A DNA stretch of 45,717 bases from an uncultured Succinivibrionaceae bacterium (GTDB taxonomy: Bacteria > Pseudomonadota > Gammaproteobacteria > Enterobacterales > Succinivibrionaceae). Below, piece by piece: positions 11,627 to 20,031 of the stretch. The position numbers and the translations under genes were made by a program. Numbering within the stretch: the stretch's first letter is position 1; every line of letters starts with the position of its first letter. The notes under the pieces were generated by a model. It did not search any database. It had not been told where the DNA came from and saw only the letters and a list, made by a program, of their open reading frames with translations. The stretch spans positions 1-45,717 of the forward strand of contig CALXOV010000001.1 of the NCBI GenBank assembly GCA_944390105.1, read 5' to 3'.

Positions 11627-11707
11627 ATGCAAGGCATAGCCGCAGCGGGTTCGCTTACTTCAGCGCTAGGACCCAAGTGGCAGGATTTTTGGTTCAAGGA
11701 GATACGC

Positions 11708-12730
11708 ATGCAGACCCTAAGTGACAGCCTAAGTCCGGCGGCGCTTGATGGTGCAGCGCTGCGCGGTTTGGTCAGCGATACGCATAACTTAGCGGCCCTG
11801 CGTCAGCAGGCCAACGGCACTCCGGCGCAGCAGGCACAGGCGTTAAAAAGCGCTGCGCAGCAGTTTGAGGCCATCTTAGTACAGCAATGGTTTGATGCAG
11901 TGCGTGCGGGAAATGAAAGCTGGAGCCCTGACAGTCCGCTGCGCAGCAAGTATTCTTCCTTTTTTGAAGATATGCTCGCGCAGCAGCAGGTCAGCTCGAT
12001 GGTGGCAGGGCGCGGGCGGCTTAACAAGAACTCGGTTACCTATTTAATTGCCAAGCAGTTTGCCGGCAGTCTGGGCGATGCTGGTAAGGCGCTGTTAAAA
12101 GAATTAGAGCAGGGCAGTGTAGGAAGTATGCCCAGCGGTACCGAGGTGACGCTTAAAGGCGCGGCGCATCGGACGAGAAATCCGGCAGTTACCTTGGCTC
12201 AATCCAATCTGCGTGCGGCCATTCAGGCCTTTAAGGACAGTTATGGCAGCGCTGCTGCGGACAGTGCCCCGCGCTCTTTTGCCTCGCCGGAGGATTTTGT
12301 CACTAAGCTGATGCCGCATGCGCTTAAAGTCGCGCAGGAAAGCGGCTTGAATCCTTTAGTCTTTTTATCGCAGGCGGCCCTTGAGACCGGCTGGGGCGAG
12401 CATGTGCCGGCCAATAATAATTATTTTGGCATTAAGGCCGGAGGCAGCTGGCAGGGGCCGGTGCAGCACTTGGCTTCAGATGAGGTTTATGCCGGACAAC
12501 GCGTCAGTCAAGTGTCAGCTTTCCGTGCCTATGGCGGGGTGGAGGAGAGTATGCGCGATTACGCGTCATTGATTACGCAGAATGAACGCTATCGTAAAGC
12601 CGCCGCCAGCTCCTACGATCCTGAGAAATATTTTGATGAAATTCAAAAGGCTGGCTATGCCACTGATCCGCAGTATGCCGCTAAGCTTAAGCAAATTGCC
12701 CGCAAAATTGCATTTATGGCATACAAATAG
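11708..12730 (+). CDS. flgJ: flagellar rod-assembly protein / peptidoglycan hydrolase FlgJ
   Basis: In this 340-residue protein the N-terminal half (about 25-115) is the rod-binding domain, with AAQQFEAILVQQW and a KYSSFFEDMLAQQQ segment. The C-terminal half (about 190-335) is a glucosaminidase-type hydrolase with AALETGWGEH, whose Glu226 is the expected catalytic acid, then NNNYFGIKAG and FRAYGGVEESMRDY. It caps rod growth and opens periplasmic peptidoglycan. The frame is open 27 codons upstream, but AAGGAG precedes the ATG at 11708, and the upstream extension begins inside the sigma-54 promoter. The other rod and hook genes (flgB-flgI) are not in the window. Confidence 0.93.
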   Translation: MQTLSDSLSPAALDGAALRGLVSDTHNLAALRQQANGTPAQQAQALKSAAQQFEAILVQQWFDAVRAGNESWSPDSPLRSKYSSFFEDMLAQQQVSSMVAGRGRLNKNSVTYLIAKQFAGSLGDAGKALLKELEQGSVGSMPSGTEVTLKGAAHRTRNPAVTLAQSNLRAAIQAFKDSYGSAAADSAPRSFASPEDFVTKLMPHALKVAQESGLNPLVFLSQAALETGWGEHVPANNNYFGIKAGGSWQGPVQHLASDEVYAGQRVSQVSAFRAYGGVEESMRDYASLITQNERYRKAAASSYDPEKYFDEIQKAGYATDPQYAAKLKQIARKIAFMAYK

Positions 12731-12756
12731 CTAGTAAAAGAAAAAGTCCTGTCGCG

Positions 12757-12773
12757 GCGGCAGGATCTGCCGC
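12757..12773 (+). other. intercistronic hairpin between flgJ and flgK
   Basis: GCGGCAG and CTGCCGC form a perfect 7-bp stem around GAT in the 78-nt gap. No T run follows, so it looks more like an mRNA-stabilising or attenuating hairpin than a full terminator. Confidence 0.5.
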
Positions 12774-12808
12774 GCTAAGCGGTAGCGGAGAGAGAAAGGG
12801 TAAGCGTT

Positions 12809-14872
12809 ATGTTGGACCTGCTTAAGACTGGAAAATACGGCGTCCTGGCCAATCAGCAATTGCTGGGCACCACGTCGAATAATATTTCAAACGTTAATAC
12901 TGAAGGCTATGTTCGGCAGGATACTCAGTACTATACCAGCGTCATTGATTGGGGCATTGGCGAGAGCTATACCCGCCGCATGTACGATAAATACGTACAG
13001 CGTGAGCTCTATCGCGATCAGGCTTCTTCGGCTTTCTACGAATCTTATATTTCCGGCATGGACAGCATCGATAAAATGCTGTCAGATGACAGCATGTCAA
13101 TATCCTCAAGCCTCAATGATTATTTTGATGCGCTGCAGGAAGCCGTGCTCAATCCGACCTCAACTGCAACCCGCCGCGAACTGTTATCGCAGCTTGAGGT
13201 GATGACCGATCGCTATCAGACCCTTAACTACAATATCTCCAATGAGCTGCATGACGTTAATGCCAAAATCCAAGATCAGGTCTTGGTCATTAATGATTTA
13301 GTACAGGGCATCTATAACATTAATAAGCAGATCATCTCTATGGCCGATGAGCAGTCGGACATGGCACTGCAGCTGCAGGATAAGCGTGACTTGCTGGTCA
13401 ATCAGCTTTCAGAGTACGTTGATGTAAATGTCAACGTCGATACCCGCGGCTCGTACGAACTTTATCTGTCCAATGGTCAGATGCTGCTCAATTCCGACTC
13501 CTACGGCATCGTCAGCGCGCAGGGCGATGTTTACGATAAAACTAAGCTCAAGCTGCAGATTGCCTACTCCACCAAGCCTGATGTGCAGCAGGGCCTGTCG
13601 CATGATTATGTCGGGGGCTCGTTAGGCGGCCTCGTTAAAAGTACTGATGAAATCCGTCAGACTATGCGCGATTTAGGTCAGCTGGCGCTAGCCTTTGCGG
13701 ATGCGCTGAATGTGCAGAATAAGTCCGGCATTACGTTAGAAAATAAAGCCGGCAGCGATTTAATTACCATTGCCCAGCCGGTAACTGCGGTCAGCAATAA
13801 CGGCAGCTATACCATGGACTGCAACTTCATTGAGGGGCTTGGTGAAAACGTCACGGCCAATGACTATAAGGTAGTCTTCAATAGTCAGGGCGAGATGTCT
13901 GTGTTTATGGTGGAAAACGGCACAGAGGTACAGCTTACTGCAGGTGAAGACTATACCTTAACGGATGCGGCGGGCAATCAGCCGCCTACCGGCAATTTAG
14001 TTTTAAATTTAGAAAGCCACGGCATTACGCTGTCCTTTAGCGCAACCTATGAGAATATGCAGGCTGCAGGACAGGGTAACGGCAAGCTTGAGTTTTATGT
14101 GCAGCCGACCATCAATGCCGCTTACAACATTAAGATGGCTGCTACTAAGCCCGAGGATTTTGCGTTTGCCTCGGCGGTGCGTACCAATACCGCTACCGGT
14201 AATATCGGTAATGCAGTCATCAGCCTTGAGGGCATGACCCAGACCGGCGCCAATATGGGCGTGAGTATTGATCCGGCTACGCAGCAGCCGCAATTTAATA
14301 CTGATGCTCCCGTGCAGGTAGTGATTGATGATGACGGCAATTATGAAATTAGAAACGCCGCAGGCGACAAAATCGGTATTGCGCCGGCTTCCTGCCAGGG
14401 TAAAAATATTTTTGAGCATACGACCTGGCTTGATGCTGCGGGTAATACGGTTCAGAAAGATGAAGGTTATCCTGGCTACGAAATCTCAATTACCGGTACG
14501 GTACAGCCACGCGATACTTTCAACCTTGAAATCAATTTAGACGGCTTTTCCGACAATACCAACGGCATTCAATTTGGCCTGCTGCAGACGGCCAATACGG
14601 TAGCATCTGCAGGCTCAAGCAAGGTCTCATTTACTGAAGGCTATGCTGACTTGACCGCATCCCTCGGCTCATCGCTGCTCTCTGCCCAGACCGATTTGAC
14701 GGCAGCGCAGACTAAGATGCAGCAGACGCAGGAGCTGTACAGTTCATCCGCCGGAGTGAATTTAGATGAAGAGGCGGCCAATCTGATTCGTTTTCAGCAG
14801 AGCTATACCGCCTGCTCCAAGATTATTACGGCGTCGCAGACCGTATTTGATTCGCTGCTGGCGGCTTTCTAG
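12809..14872 (+). CDS. flgK: flagellar hook-associated protein 1, FlgK
   Basis: The 687-residue protein has the conserved rod/hook-type N-terminus with NQQLLGTTSNNISNVNTEGY (residues about 15-34) and the C-terminal FlgK signature NLDEEAANLIRFQQSY with a helical tail ending DSLLAAF. It forms the first hook-filament junction ring and is exported by the flagellar type III system. E. coli FlgK has about 547 residues, so this one carries some 140 extra residues in the variable middle domains (roughly 320-560), which face outward. It sits 78 bp after flgJ and 13 bp before flgL, in the expected order. Confidence 0.95.
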   Translation: MLDLLKTGKYGVLANQQLLGTTSNNISNVNTEGYVRQDTQYYTSVIDWGIGESYTRRMYDKYVQRELYRDQASSAFYESYISGMDSIDKMLSDDSMSISSSLNDYFDALQEAVLNPTSTATRRELLSQLEVMTDRYQTLNYNISNELHDVNAKIQDQVLVINDLVQGIYNINKQIISMADEQSDMALQLQDKRDLLVNQLSEYVDVNVNVDTRGSYELYLSNGQMLLNSDSYGIVSAQGDVYDKTKLKLQIAYSTKPDVQQGLSHDYVGGSLGGLVKSTDEIRQTMRDLGQLALAFADALNVQNKSGITLENKAGSDLITIAQPVTAVSNNGSYTMDCNFIEGLGENVTANDYKVVFNSQGEMSVFMVENGTEVQLTAGEDYTLTDAAGNQPPTGNLVLNLESHGITLSFSATYENMQAAGQGNGKLEFYVQPTINAAYNIKMAATKPEDFAFASAVRTNTATGNIGNAVISLEGMTQTGANMGVSIDPATQQPQFNTDAPVQVVIDDDGNYEIRNAAGDKIGIAPASCQGKNIFEHTTWLDAAGNTVQKDEGYPGYEISITGTVQPRDTFNLEINLDGFSDNTNGIQFGLLQTANTVASAGSSKVSFTEGYADLTASLGSSLLSAQTDLTAAQTKMQQTQELYSSSAGVNLDEEAANLIRFQQSYTACSKIITASQTVFDSLLAAF

Positions 14873-14885
14873 GGAGGATCTTTAA

Positions 14886-16130
14886 ATGCGCATTTCTACT
14901 TCCATGCAGTTTGAAACGCAGCTGTACTACATGCAGCAGGCCAATAGCCGCGTTGATGAAGCCTCCAAACAATACAATACCGGCCTTAAGTTCCAGCAGG
15001 CCGGTGAAGATCCGTCCGGCATGAGCCAGAAGATCAAATATACCGCGGATACGAGTGCCTATAAGCAGTATCAGGTTAATGCCGGCTTAGCCGCGGATGC
15101 GCTGTCGCAGAGTGAAACCGCTTTAGGCTCATTGTGGGATGTACTGTCGAGCGTCAAAGTGCGGCTGCAGCAGGCGGTTAACGGCACCATGGATAAAAAC
15201 AGTCTAGATGCTATTGCCGAAGATTTAGAGCAGGCGCGCGATCAAATTTTTGATCTGATGAATACCAAAAATGCTGAAGGCGAGTACATTTTTGCCGGTG
15301 CCGTCTCCGATCAGCCGGCGATGACGATTACCTCCGATGGCCATTACGTGTGTCAAGCTGACGGCTCAACCCGTAAGGTACAGGTTTCGCCGACGGTTAC
15401 GGTGCAGACTACAGATAGTGCGCTCAATATTTTTGAAAACGTTGAGCTGGCCCATGAATTTGCGGTGACGGCGCCTGGCGGCGCGGCTGCGGATTGTCAG
15501 ATCACTAATTATGATGATTACGTGGAGCTGTACGACAGCTTATACGATCCGACGCAGGGTTACGATCCGGCCAACGGGATTAATACCATTACTTTCACCG
15601 TCAATGCCGACGGCACTTTTACCGCCCATGGTCCGGCGGCAGCTGTCGGTGAGCCGCGTAAGGTGCTAGGTACCGGCGAGCTTACCGATACCGGCAAGCT
15701 TGAATTTAAAGGCATGGTAGTGGAATGCGGCAATCCGCCGGTTGCCGGCAATTATGACTCTGAGTTAGAGCACCCGGAAAAAGGCAATATCTTAAATGTC
15801 ATCAATGACGCCATTGCGGTACTGCGCGATGAGACTATCTCCAATGAGGAGCGGGCCGAACAGATGGCTCAGGCGCAGATCAATGTGCAGAACGCGATGG
15901 ATAACTATGACATGTACCGCGGGCAGATTGGTGCGCGTGCGGCCAATATCGACACCATTATCGCCTCAGATGAAGCTTTAGGCTTAGTTAAGCAGACTGC
16001 GCAGGCCAATGTGACGGAAATTGATGCCTATGAAGCGGTGTCAAATTTAATGCAGGAGCAGCTGGCGCTGCAGGTGGCACAGCAGGTCTACAGCGTGGTG
16101 CATCAGAGTAATTTATTTGACTACATTTAA
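14886..16130 (+). CDS. flgL: flagellar hook-associated protein 3, FlgL
   Basis: The 414-residue protein resembles flagellin at both ends. It starts MRISTSMQFETQL with a long N-terminal coiled coil including GEDPSGMSQKI, and ends in the C-terminal helix VSNLMQEQLALQVAQQVYS. The internal segment FDLMNTKNAEGEYIFAGA is typical of FlgL. It makes the second hook-filament junction ring. GGGAGG lies close before the ATG, and flgK ends 13 bp upstream, so the two are cotranscribed. It is longer than E. coli FlgL (about 317 residues) because of an enlarged central domain. Confidence 0.93.
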   Translation: MRISTSMQFETQLYYMQQANSRVDEASKQYNTGLKFQQAGEDPSGMSQKIKYTADTSAYKQYQVNAGLAADALSQSETALGSLWDVLSSVKVRLQQAVNGTMDKNSLDAIAEDLEQARDQIFDLMNTKNAEGEYIFAGAVSDQPAMTITSDGHYVCQADGSTRKVQVSPTVTVQTTDSALNIFENVELAHEFAVTAPGGAAADCQITNYDDYVELYDSLYDPTQGYDPANGINTITFTVNADGTFTAHGPAAAVGEPRKVLGTGELTDTGKLEFKGMVVECGNPPVAGNYDSELEHPEKGNILNVINDAIAVLRDETISNEERAEQMAQAQINVQNAMDNYDMYRGQIGARAANIDTIIASDEALGLVKQTAQANVTEIDAYEAVSNLMQEQLALQVAQQVYSVVHQSNLFDYI

Positions 16131-16220
16131 GCTTGTAAGTGGCCACTGTTTGGGATGGCGCAAGCTACGCGGTGGCTTAAGCTTAGCCTGTAGCGCAGTT
16201 TAAACTACGCTGCCATATAT

Positions 16221-16236
16221 TGGCATAAAGCTTGCA
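16221..16236 (+). promoter_or_regulatory. sigma-54 promoter of the small flagellar-linked gene
   Basis: TGGCATAAAGCTTGCA has GG and GC 10 nt apart, TGGCA in the -24 and TTGCA in the -12. It lies 90 bp after flgL and about 90 bp before the next ATG. Confidence 0.75.
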
Positions 16237-16324
16237 GGTTTTAGGGTAGCGCTAAGTTTGGCGGCAAGTTCTGCCGTATCAGGAGCGCAAGATAGGATAA
16301 AACTAAAAATTAAGGAGAGATATC

Positions 16325-16624
16325 ATGATAAGCGTAAATGTCGCCGCTGCTGCCGATAGCAGCAAATTAAGTGCCCTGACGCCTAGTGCTAAGCCGACGG
16401 CGCCAGCGCCCAGCGCGAGTGCTGCGGCAGGGAATGCCGGCGGAGCTTCAACGGTAGTAGAGTTATCCGGCACACTTACAGACAACGTCAGCACTGAGCG
16501 TAAGCAGGTCAGTCGCACCGATGCCGAGCGTTTATCTTTTGACATTGCCGGTATGCTCGCAGGTTCTTTTGGCGTACAGAGCAATATCAATTCCTTTGAT
16601 GCGGCGCGACTGCTTGCTGATTAA
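16325..16624 (+). CDS. small flagellar-linked protein, possibly FlgM-like
   Basis: This 99-residue protein has a strong AAGGAGAG before its ATG and its own sigma-54 promoter. Residues 1-42 are Ala/Ser/Pro-rich and probably disordered. TVVELSGTL follows, then a predicted helical C-terminus containing AERLSFDIAGMLAGSFGVQ and FDAARLLAD. Length, disordered N-terminus, the 'V.LS' element and the C-terminal order (helix, G-S/T-aromatic-x-V, helix ending A..LL) recall the anti-sigma-28 factor FlgM. The similarity is only by eye and the spacing between the two helices is longer than usual. Position just after flgKL under flagellar-type control makes a flagellar role likely. Otherwise unidentified. 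Confidence 0.75.
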   Translation: MISVNVAAAADSSKLSALTPSAKPTAPAPSASAAAGNAGGASTVVELSGTLTDNVSTERKQVSRTDAERLSFDIAGMLAGSFGVQSNINSFDAARLLAD

Positions 16625-16659
16625 TGCGCTTGCGGCGGCAGCTGCAAGTGCCACTCTGT

Positions 16660-16675
16660 CCGCTAAATAAAGCGG
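16660..16675 (+). terminator. weak hairpin after the small flagellar-linked gene
   Basis: CCGCT and AGCGG pair around a 6-nt A/T loop. The T run after it is poor (GCATTTCT), so termination is uncertain. Confidence 0.3.
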
Positions 16676-16784
16676 GCATTTCTGGGCTATGGCAGCACGC
16701 TACAGCTAATGGCTAAGTAAAGCGCCGTCCGCGCTTGACTTAAGTTAAGGCAGTGCCTGCGGGTAGCACTGCAGCTTTGCGCGG

Positions 16785-18176
16785 TTAAGGTATGCGGCTG
16801 TTTGGGGCGCTTAAATGGCGCAGCGTAAAGAGCATGCAGCCATAGCACAATAGACCGCTTGCCACATTGGAAATGGGCTCAGCAATAAATACGCCGTCGC
16901 TGCCTAGGCCTGCAGCATAGGGCAAGGTCAAAGTCAACGGCACTACAATAAAAACCTTGCGCAGCAGCGAAAAGAAGATCGCAGGCTTCGGCAGGTTGAG
17001 CCCGACAAAAGTACTTTGCCCGCAGGCGTGCAGCGCCATAAAGACGAAGCCAAAGAAATACAAATGCAGCGCATGCACGCCTGCGTGCAAGCTTGCGCCA
17101 TCCCCGCCGAAAAGTGCAATTAAGGGTGCTGGAAAAATAAGGATCAAAGCCCAAGCCAGTGCTAAATAAATTACGCTGACTTTAGTGATAAAGCGCACTG
17201 CATCTTTGACGCGCAGTAAGGATGCTGCGCCGTAATTAAAGGCAATCACCGGCTGGGCACTGTGGGTGAGGCTTAGCATGGGCAGCGAGATGAGATCGCG
17301 AATTGATGACACAATCGTCATGATCCCGATGAAAATATCACCGCCAAAGCGGCGCAGCGTGACGTTGCATGCCACTTGCACCACCGCATTGGTCCCCTGC
17401 ATCACAAATCCTGACAAACCTAGCGCTAAAATCGGTTTGACGCAGGCTGCTTGCAGGCGCAGATTGGTGCGTTTAAGTTTAAGCTCGGGTTTTGCTGACA
17501 AGGTAAAGCGCAGCACCTGCAGGCATACGATAGTCTGTGCGATGACCGAGGCAATCGCAGCACCTTGTATGCCAAGTCCGCAATAGAAAATTAAGATGGG
17601 ATCCAGCCCGATATTGATAATTGCGCCAGTAAGGGCGCACAGCATCGCCTCACGTGCAAAGCTCTGCGCATTCATAAAATAAATGAGGCCAACCCCCAGC
17701 ATCGAGCACAAGGTGCCGGGCAGATACCAGCGCATGTAGCTTTGCGCATAGGGCAGGCTTTGCGCACTGGCGCCGCACAAGTACAGCAGCGGATCTAAAA
17801 AAATGTAAAAGCCGACTGTAAGCGCAAGCGCGGCAGCAAGCAGCAGGGCGCAGCTGTTGCCTAAAATTTTTTCAGCAAAGGCTATATCGCCTTTACCGCG
17901 ATAAAGTGCGGACAACGGGGCCGCTCCGGCAGCGCATAAATTGCACAGCGCGAGGATAAAGGCAGTCAGCGGAAAGCACAGTCCCAGGCCGGTTAAGGCC
18001 AGCTGCGAGGTGCCGCTTAAGTGTCCGAGGTAAATGCGATCAACCACACTATAGAGCAGCTGTACCAGTTGTGCGGCGGCGGCCGGCAGCGTCAGGGCAA
18101 TAATGTGGCGGGCAACGCTGCCGCTGGCAAAATCGTGCTTAACATAGGGATTGGCAGTTTGCGGCATATGCGGCAT
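16785..18176 (-). CDS. MATE family multidrug/metabolite exporter
   Basis: The 463-residue membrane protein has about twelve hydrophobic segments arranged as two homologous halves. The N-terminal half carries LPAAAAQLVQLLYSVVDRIYLGHL, and the second half carries GLSGFVMQGTNAVVQVACN and LSLTHSAQPVIAFNYGAA, all typical of the MATE/MOP superfamily (MepA/NorM-like). It exports cationic compounds or metabolites using a sodium or proton gradient; the substrate cannot be read from sequence. GGAG lies only 3 nt before the first ATG and 12 nt before a second ATG three codons later, so either may be used. It interrupts the flagellar genes on the opposite strand. The 160-bp gap downstream shows no clear terminator. 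Confidence 0.88.
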   Translation of the reverse strand: MPHMPQTANPYVKHDFASGSVARHIIALTLPAAAAQLVQLLYSVVDRIYLGHLSGTSQLALTGLGLCFPLTAFILALCNLCAAGAAPLSALYRGKGDIAFAEKILGNSCALLLAAALALTVGFYIFLDPLLYLCGASAQSLPYAQSYMRWYLPGTLCSMLGVGLIYFMNAQSFAREAMLCALTGAIINIGLDPILIFYCGLGIQGAAIASVIAQTIVCLQVLRFTLSAKPELKLKRTNLRLQAACVKPILALGLSGFVMQGTNAVVQVACNVTLRRFGGDIFIGIMTIVSSIRDLISLPMLSLTHSAQPVIAFNYGAASLLRVKDAVRFITKVSVIYLALAWALILIFPAPLIALFGGDGASLHAGVHALHLYFFGFVFMALHACGQSTFVGLNLPKPAIFFSLLRKVFIVVPLTLTLPYAAGLGSDGVFIAEPISNVASGLLCYGCMLFTLRHLSAPNSRIP

Positions 18177-18280
18177 TTTCTCCGGAACAAAATGGTGCGG
18201 GTGTCGTTAATATAGTCGTATTGATCAATTAGTTAATTTTGAGCTAGCCGCGCTCAGCCGCGTGCTTTTAAATTTTAAAA

Positions 18281-18296
18281 TGTGATCTAGATCATA
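18281..18296. promoter_or_regulatory. CRP/FNR-type binding site upstream of flaG
   Basis: TGTGATCTAGATCATA matches the CRP consensus TGTGA-N6-TCACA at nine of ten positions, and FNR TTGAT-N4-ATCAA at eight of ten. Its centre lies about 58 bp upstream of the predicted flaG start and about 110 bp upstream of the divergent MATE gene. Confidence 0.55.
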
Positions 18297-18313
18297 TTTT
18301 TATGGGAAGACGG

Positions 18314-18340
18314 TAAATTTGTTTGCGCAACTGCCGTTAT
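18314..18340 (+). promoter_or_regulatory. sigma-28 (FliA) promoter of flaG
   Basis: TAAATTTG, 11 nt, GCCGTTAT matches the flagellar sigma-28 consensus TAAAGTTT-N11-GCCGATAA at six of eight positions in each half, with exact spacing. Confidence 0.65.
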
Positions 18341-18439
18341 CAAAACAAGAAACGTGTTAATGGAAGCAGTGCAGCTGTGTCGGCCGCACCCCAGGAGAGA
18401 ACGATAAAAAACTCCAGCTGATAATGGAGGATACCAATT

Positions 18440-19006
18440 ATGGAAATTGCAGGATTCGACCGTTTAAAGAGCACAGCCGTACAGACGGTGCAGAGTGATT
18501 TAGCAACAGCCCAGCAGTTGTTCAAAGAGCAGGAGCGTGCCGCTCAGCAGTCAAGTGAAAGCATCAGCCGTCGTGCAGCCCCTTCTGGTGCGTCAACTGA
18601 TGCCGACACTGATGCGTTGCGCGGCATGACCGCCAAACAGGGCACCGCAGGATTGCAGCAGGCCAGTCAAGCTGAAGGCAATGCGCAGGCGGCAGCGGCT
18701 AAGGAAGCGGAGGAAGATGGACTGCAGGCGGCCCGTGAGCAGGCGCGCCAATACATCAACAACATCGATCTTAAGAATTACGGCCTGTCTTTTTCAGTGG
18801 AAAAAGATTTAGATAAGACCTTAATTTCGGTGACCGATCGCAGCAATGATCAGGTGATCCGTCAGATCCCGTCCGAAGAATTTGTCCAGATGGCGAAGAA
18901 TATCCGCAAATTTACCGCCGGAGATGAGGCGCTGACGACGGACAGCCGCGGTGAACTTGCTAAAAAAGATGAACCCAAAGGGGTGATTCTCGATCATTTA
19001 GTTTAA
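18440..19006 (+). CDS. flaG: flagellar protein FlaG
   Basis: This 188-residue protein has a C-terminal FlaG domain (about 110-165): GLSFSVEKDLDKTLISVTD, then VIRQIPSEEFVQMAKNIRKF, the family hallmark 'F.vd...g..vv.v.D...gevIRQIP.ee'. The first 100 residues are low-complexity, Ala/Gln-rich and probably coiled or disordered. FlaG proteins are about 120 residues elsewhere and influence filament length. AATGGAGG lies before the ATG. The gene has its own sigma-28 promoter and a strong terminator, so it is a single-gene late flagellar unit. The flagellin and fliD genes that often flank flaG are absent here. Confidence 0.9.
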   Translation: MEIAGFDRLKSTAVQTVQSDLATAQQLFKEQERAAQQSSESISRRAAPSGASTDADTDALRGMTAKQGTAGLQQASQAEGNAQAAAAKEAEEDGLQAAREQARQYINNIDLKNYGLSFSVEKDLDKTLISVTDRSNDQVIRQIPSEEFVQMAKNIRKFTAGDEALTTDSRGELAKKDEPKGVILDHLV

Positions 19007-19033
19007 CTGCGCCGCCGCCGCGCTGCGGCGCGC

Positions 19034-19070
19034 AACCCGACAAGAACACTGCATCTTGACCGGGTTTTTT
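19034..19070 (+). terminator. rho-independent terminator after flaG
   Basis: AACCCG and CGGGTT form the outer stem, CAAGA and TCTTG an inner one, and six T follow directly. A GC-rich inverted repeat (19010-19033) precedes it. The gap to fliS (to 19466) contains no gene that I can see. Confidence 0.8.
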
Positions 19071-19396
19071 GTCGTTGCGTGTTAAGCGCTCTTACCCTAA
19101 AAATAAGGTCCGTGCTTAGACGCTTTGCTTAAGCTGGCGCTTAAGTAAGCCGCGCTCGCGGCGGCGGCTGGCAGCTTGCGTGCAGATGCTCTTTTCATTT
19201 GTACCCTGATTCGTGATGAATTTAGGGTATGAATCTGCGATCTTTTTGCCAAGACGCCGTGACGCTTTAACTCTGATTTTTGCTCGTCTGTTTTAGTTTG
19301 TCATACCATAGTGTCGTTAGGGATGATGGCGTAACAAAGTTACTGTGGCCTTCGTCGGCAGAAGAATTTGCACCCTTTTTCTCAAAAATATTTCAG

Positions 19397-19422
19397 TAAA
19401 GTTAGAATATGCCGTTAGATAA
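19397..19422 (+). promoter_or_regulatory. possible sigma-28-like promoter of fliS
   Basis: TAAAGTTA matches the -35 at seven of eight positions. TTAGATAA, 10 nt further, keeps the GATAA of the -10. The spacing is one base short of the consensus, so this is only a candidate. Confidence 0.35.
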
Positions 19423-19466
19423 GAACAAGCATGAAGCTTTCTTAAAGACGCAGGAGATTTCACAGC

Positions 19467-19895
19467 ATGTACGGCCGCAACCTTAAAGCCTATCAGCGCA
19501 CCAACCTTGAGGCGGAGCTGTCGGTGGCCGATCCGCATCGGATCGTGCAGATGATGTTTGAGGGACTGCTTGAGCGCATTGCGCAGTCTAAAGGGGCTAT
19601 TTTGCGTAAGGATTACGCCTACAAGGCCGATCGCATTTCCAAAGCCATCGGCATCGTTAATGGCCTGCAGATATCGCTGGATAAAAAGCAGGATCCGGCC
19701 CTTTACGAAAAGATGTATGCGCTTTATGACTACATTAAAGAGCTCATTAATGAAGCCTCGACCAAGCTTACGGTAGAGCCTTTAGATGAGGCCATCAAAT
19801 TAATTCTGCCAATTAAGAGTGCATGGGATCAGATCCCGCCTGAGGCGCGGGCGGAAGCATATGCGCGGCAGAAAGCGCAGCAGGGGGAAAGCTAA
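19467..19895 (+). CDS. fliS: flagellin export chaperone FliS
   Basis: The 142-residue all-helical protein starts with YGRNLKAYQRTNLEAELS, followed by DPHRIVQMMFEGLLERIAQSKGAI, matching the FliS signature 'Y....v.tasp..Li.mLydgai..l..A'. The middle SKAIGIVNGLQISLD is also conserved. FliS binds the flagellin C-terminus in the cytoplasm and delivers it to the export gate. AGGAG lies 9 nt before the ATG. fliD, its usual upstream neighbour, is missing from this locus. A hairpin about 90 bp downstream ends the unit. Confidence 0.93.
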   Translation: MYGRNLKAYQRTNLEAELSVADPHRIVQMMFEGLLERIAQSKGAILRKDYAYKADRISKAIGIVNGLQISLDKKQDPALYEKMYALYDYIKELINEASTKLTVEPLDEAIKLILPIKSAWDQIPPEARAEAYARQKAQQGES

Positions 19896-19985
19896 CTTAA
19901 TGGGCGGCTGCAAAAATATCTTGCACCCGGCTTACCTTTTAATTTCAAATCCTGTATATTGTGATTGTTAGTAATCACATGGTAG

Positions 19986-20005
19986 AGGTCCGTTTCGGCG
20001 GACCT
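19986..20005 (+). terminator. hairpin after fliS
   Basis: AGGTCCG and CGGACCT form a perfect 7-bp stem with a TTTCGG loop, followed by TTGCTATTTC. It is a plausible terminator about 90 nt after fliS and 27 nt before the djlA-like start. Confidence 0.6.
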
Positions 20006-20031
20006 TTGCTATTTCTGGGGCAGGATCAAGA

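Noticed and set aside
11627-11707. 27-codon N-terminal extension of FlgJ
   Set aside because: It starts at the -12 of the sigma-54 promoter and would not be transcribed in full.
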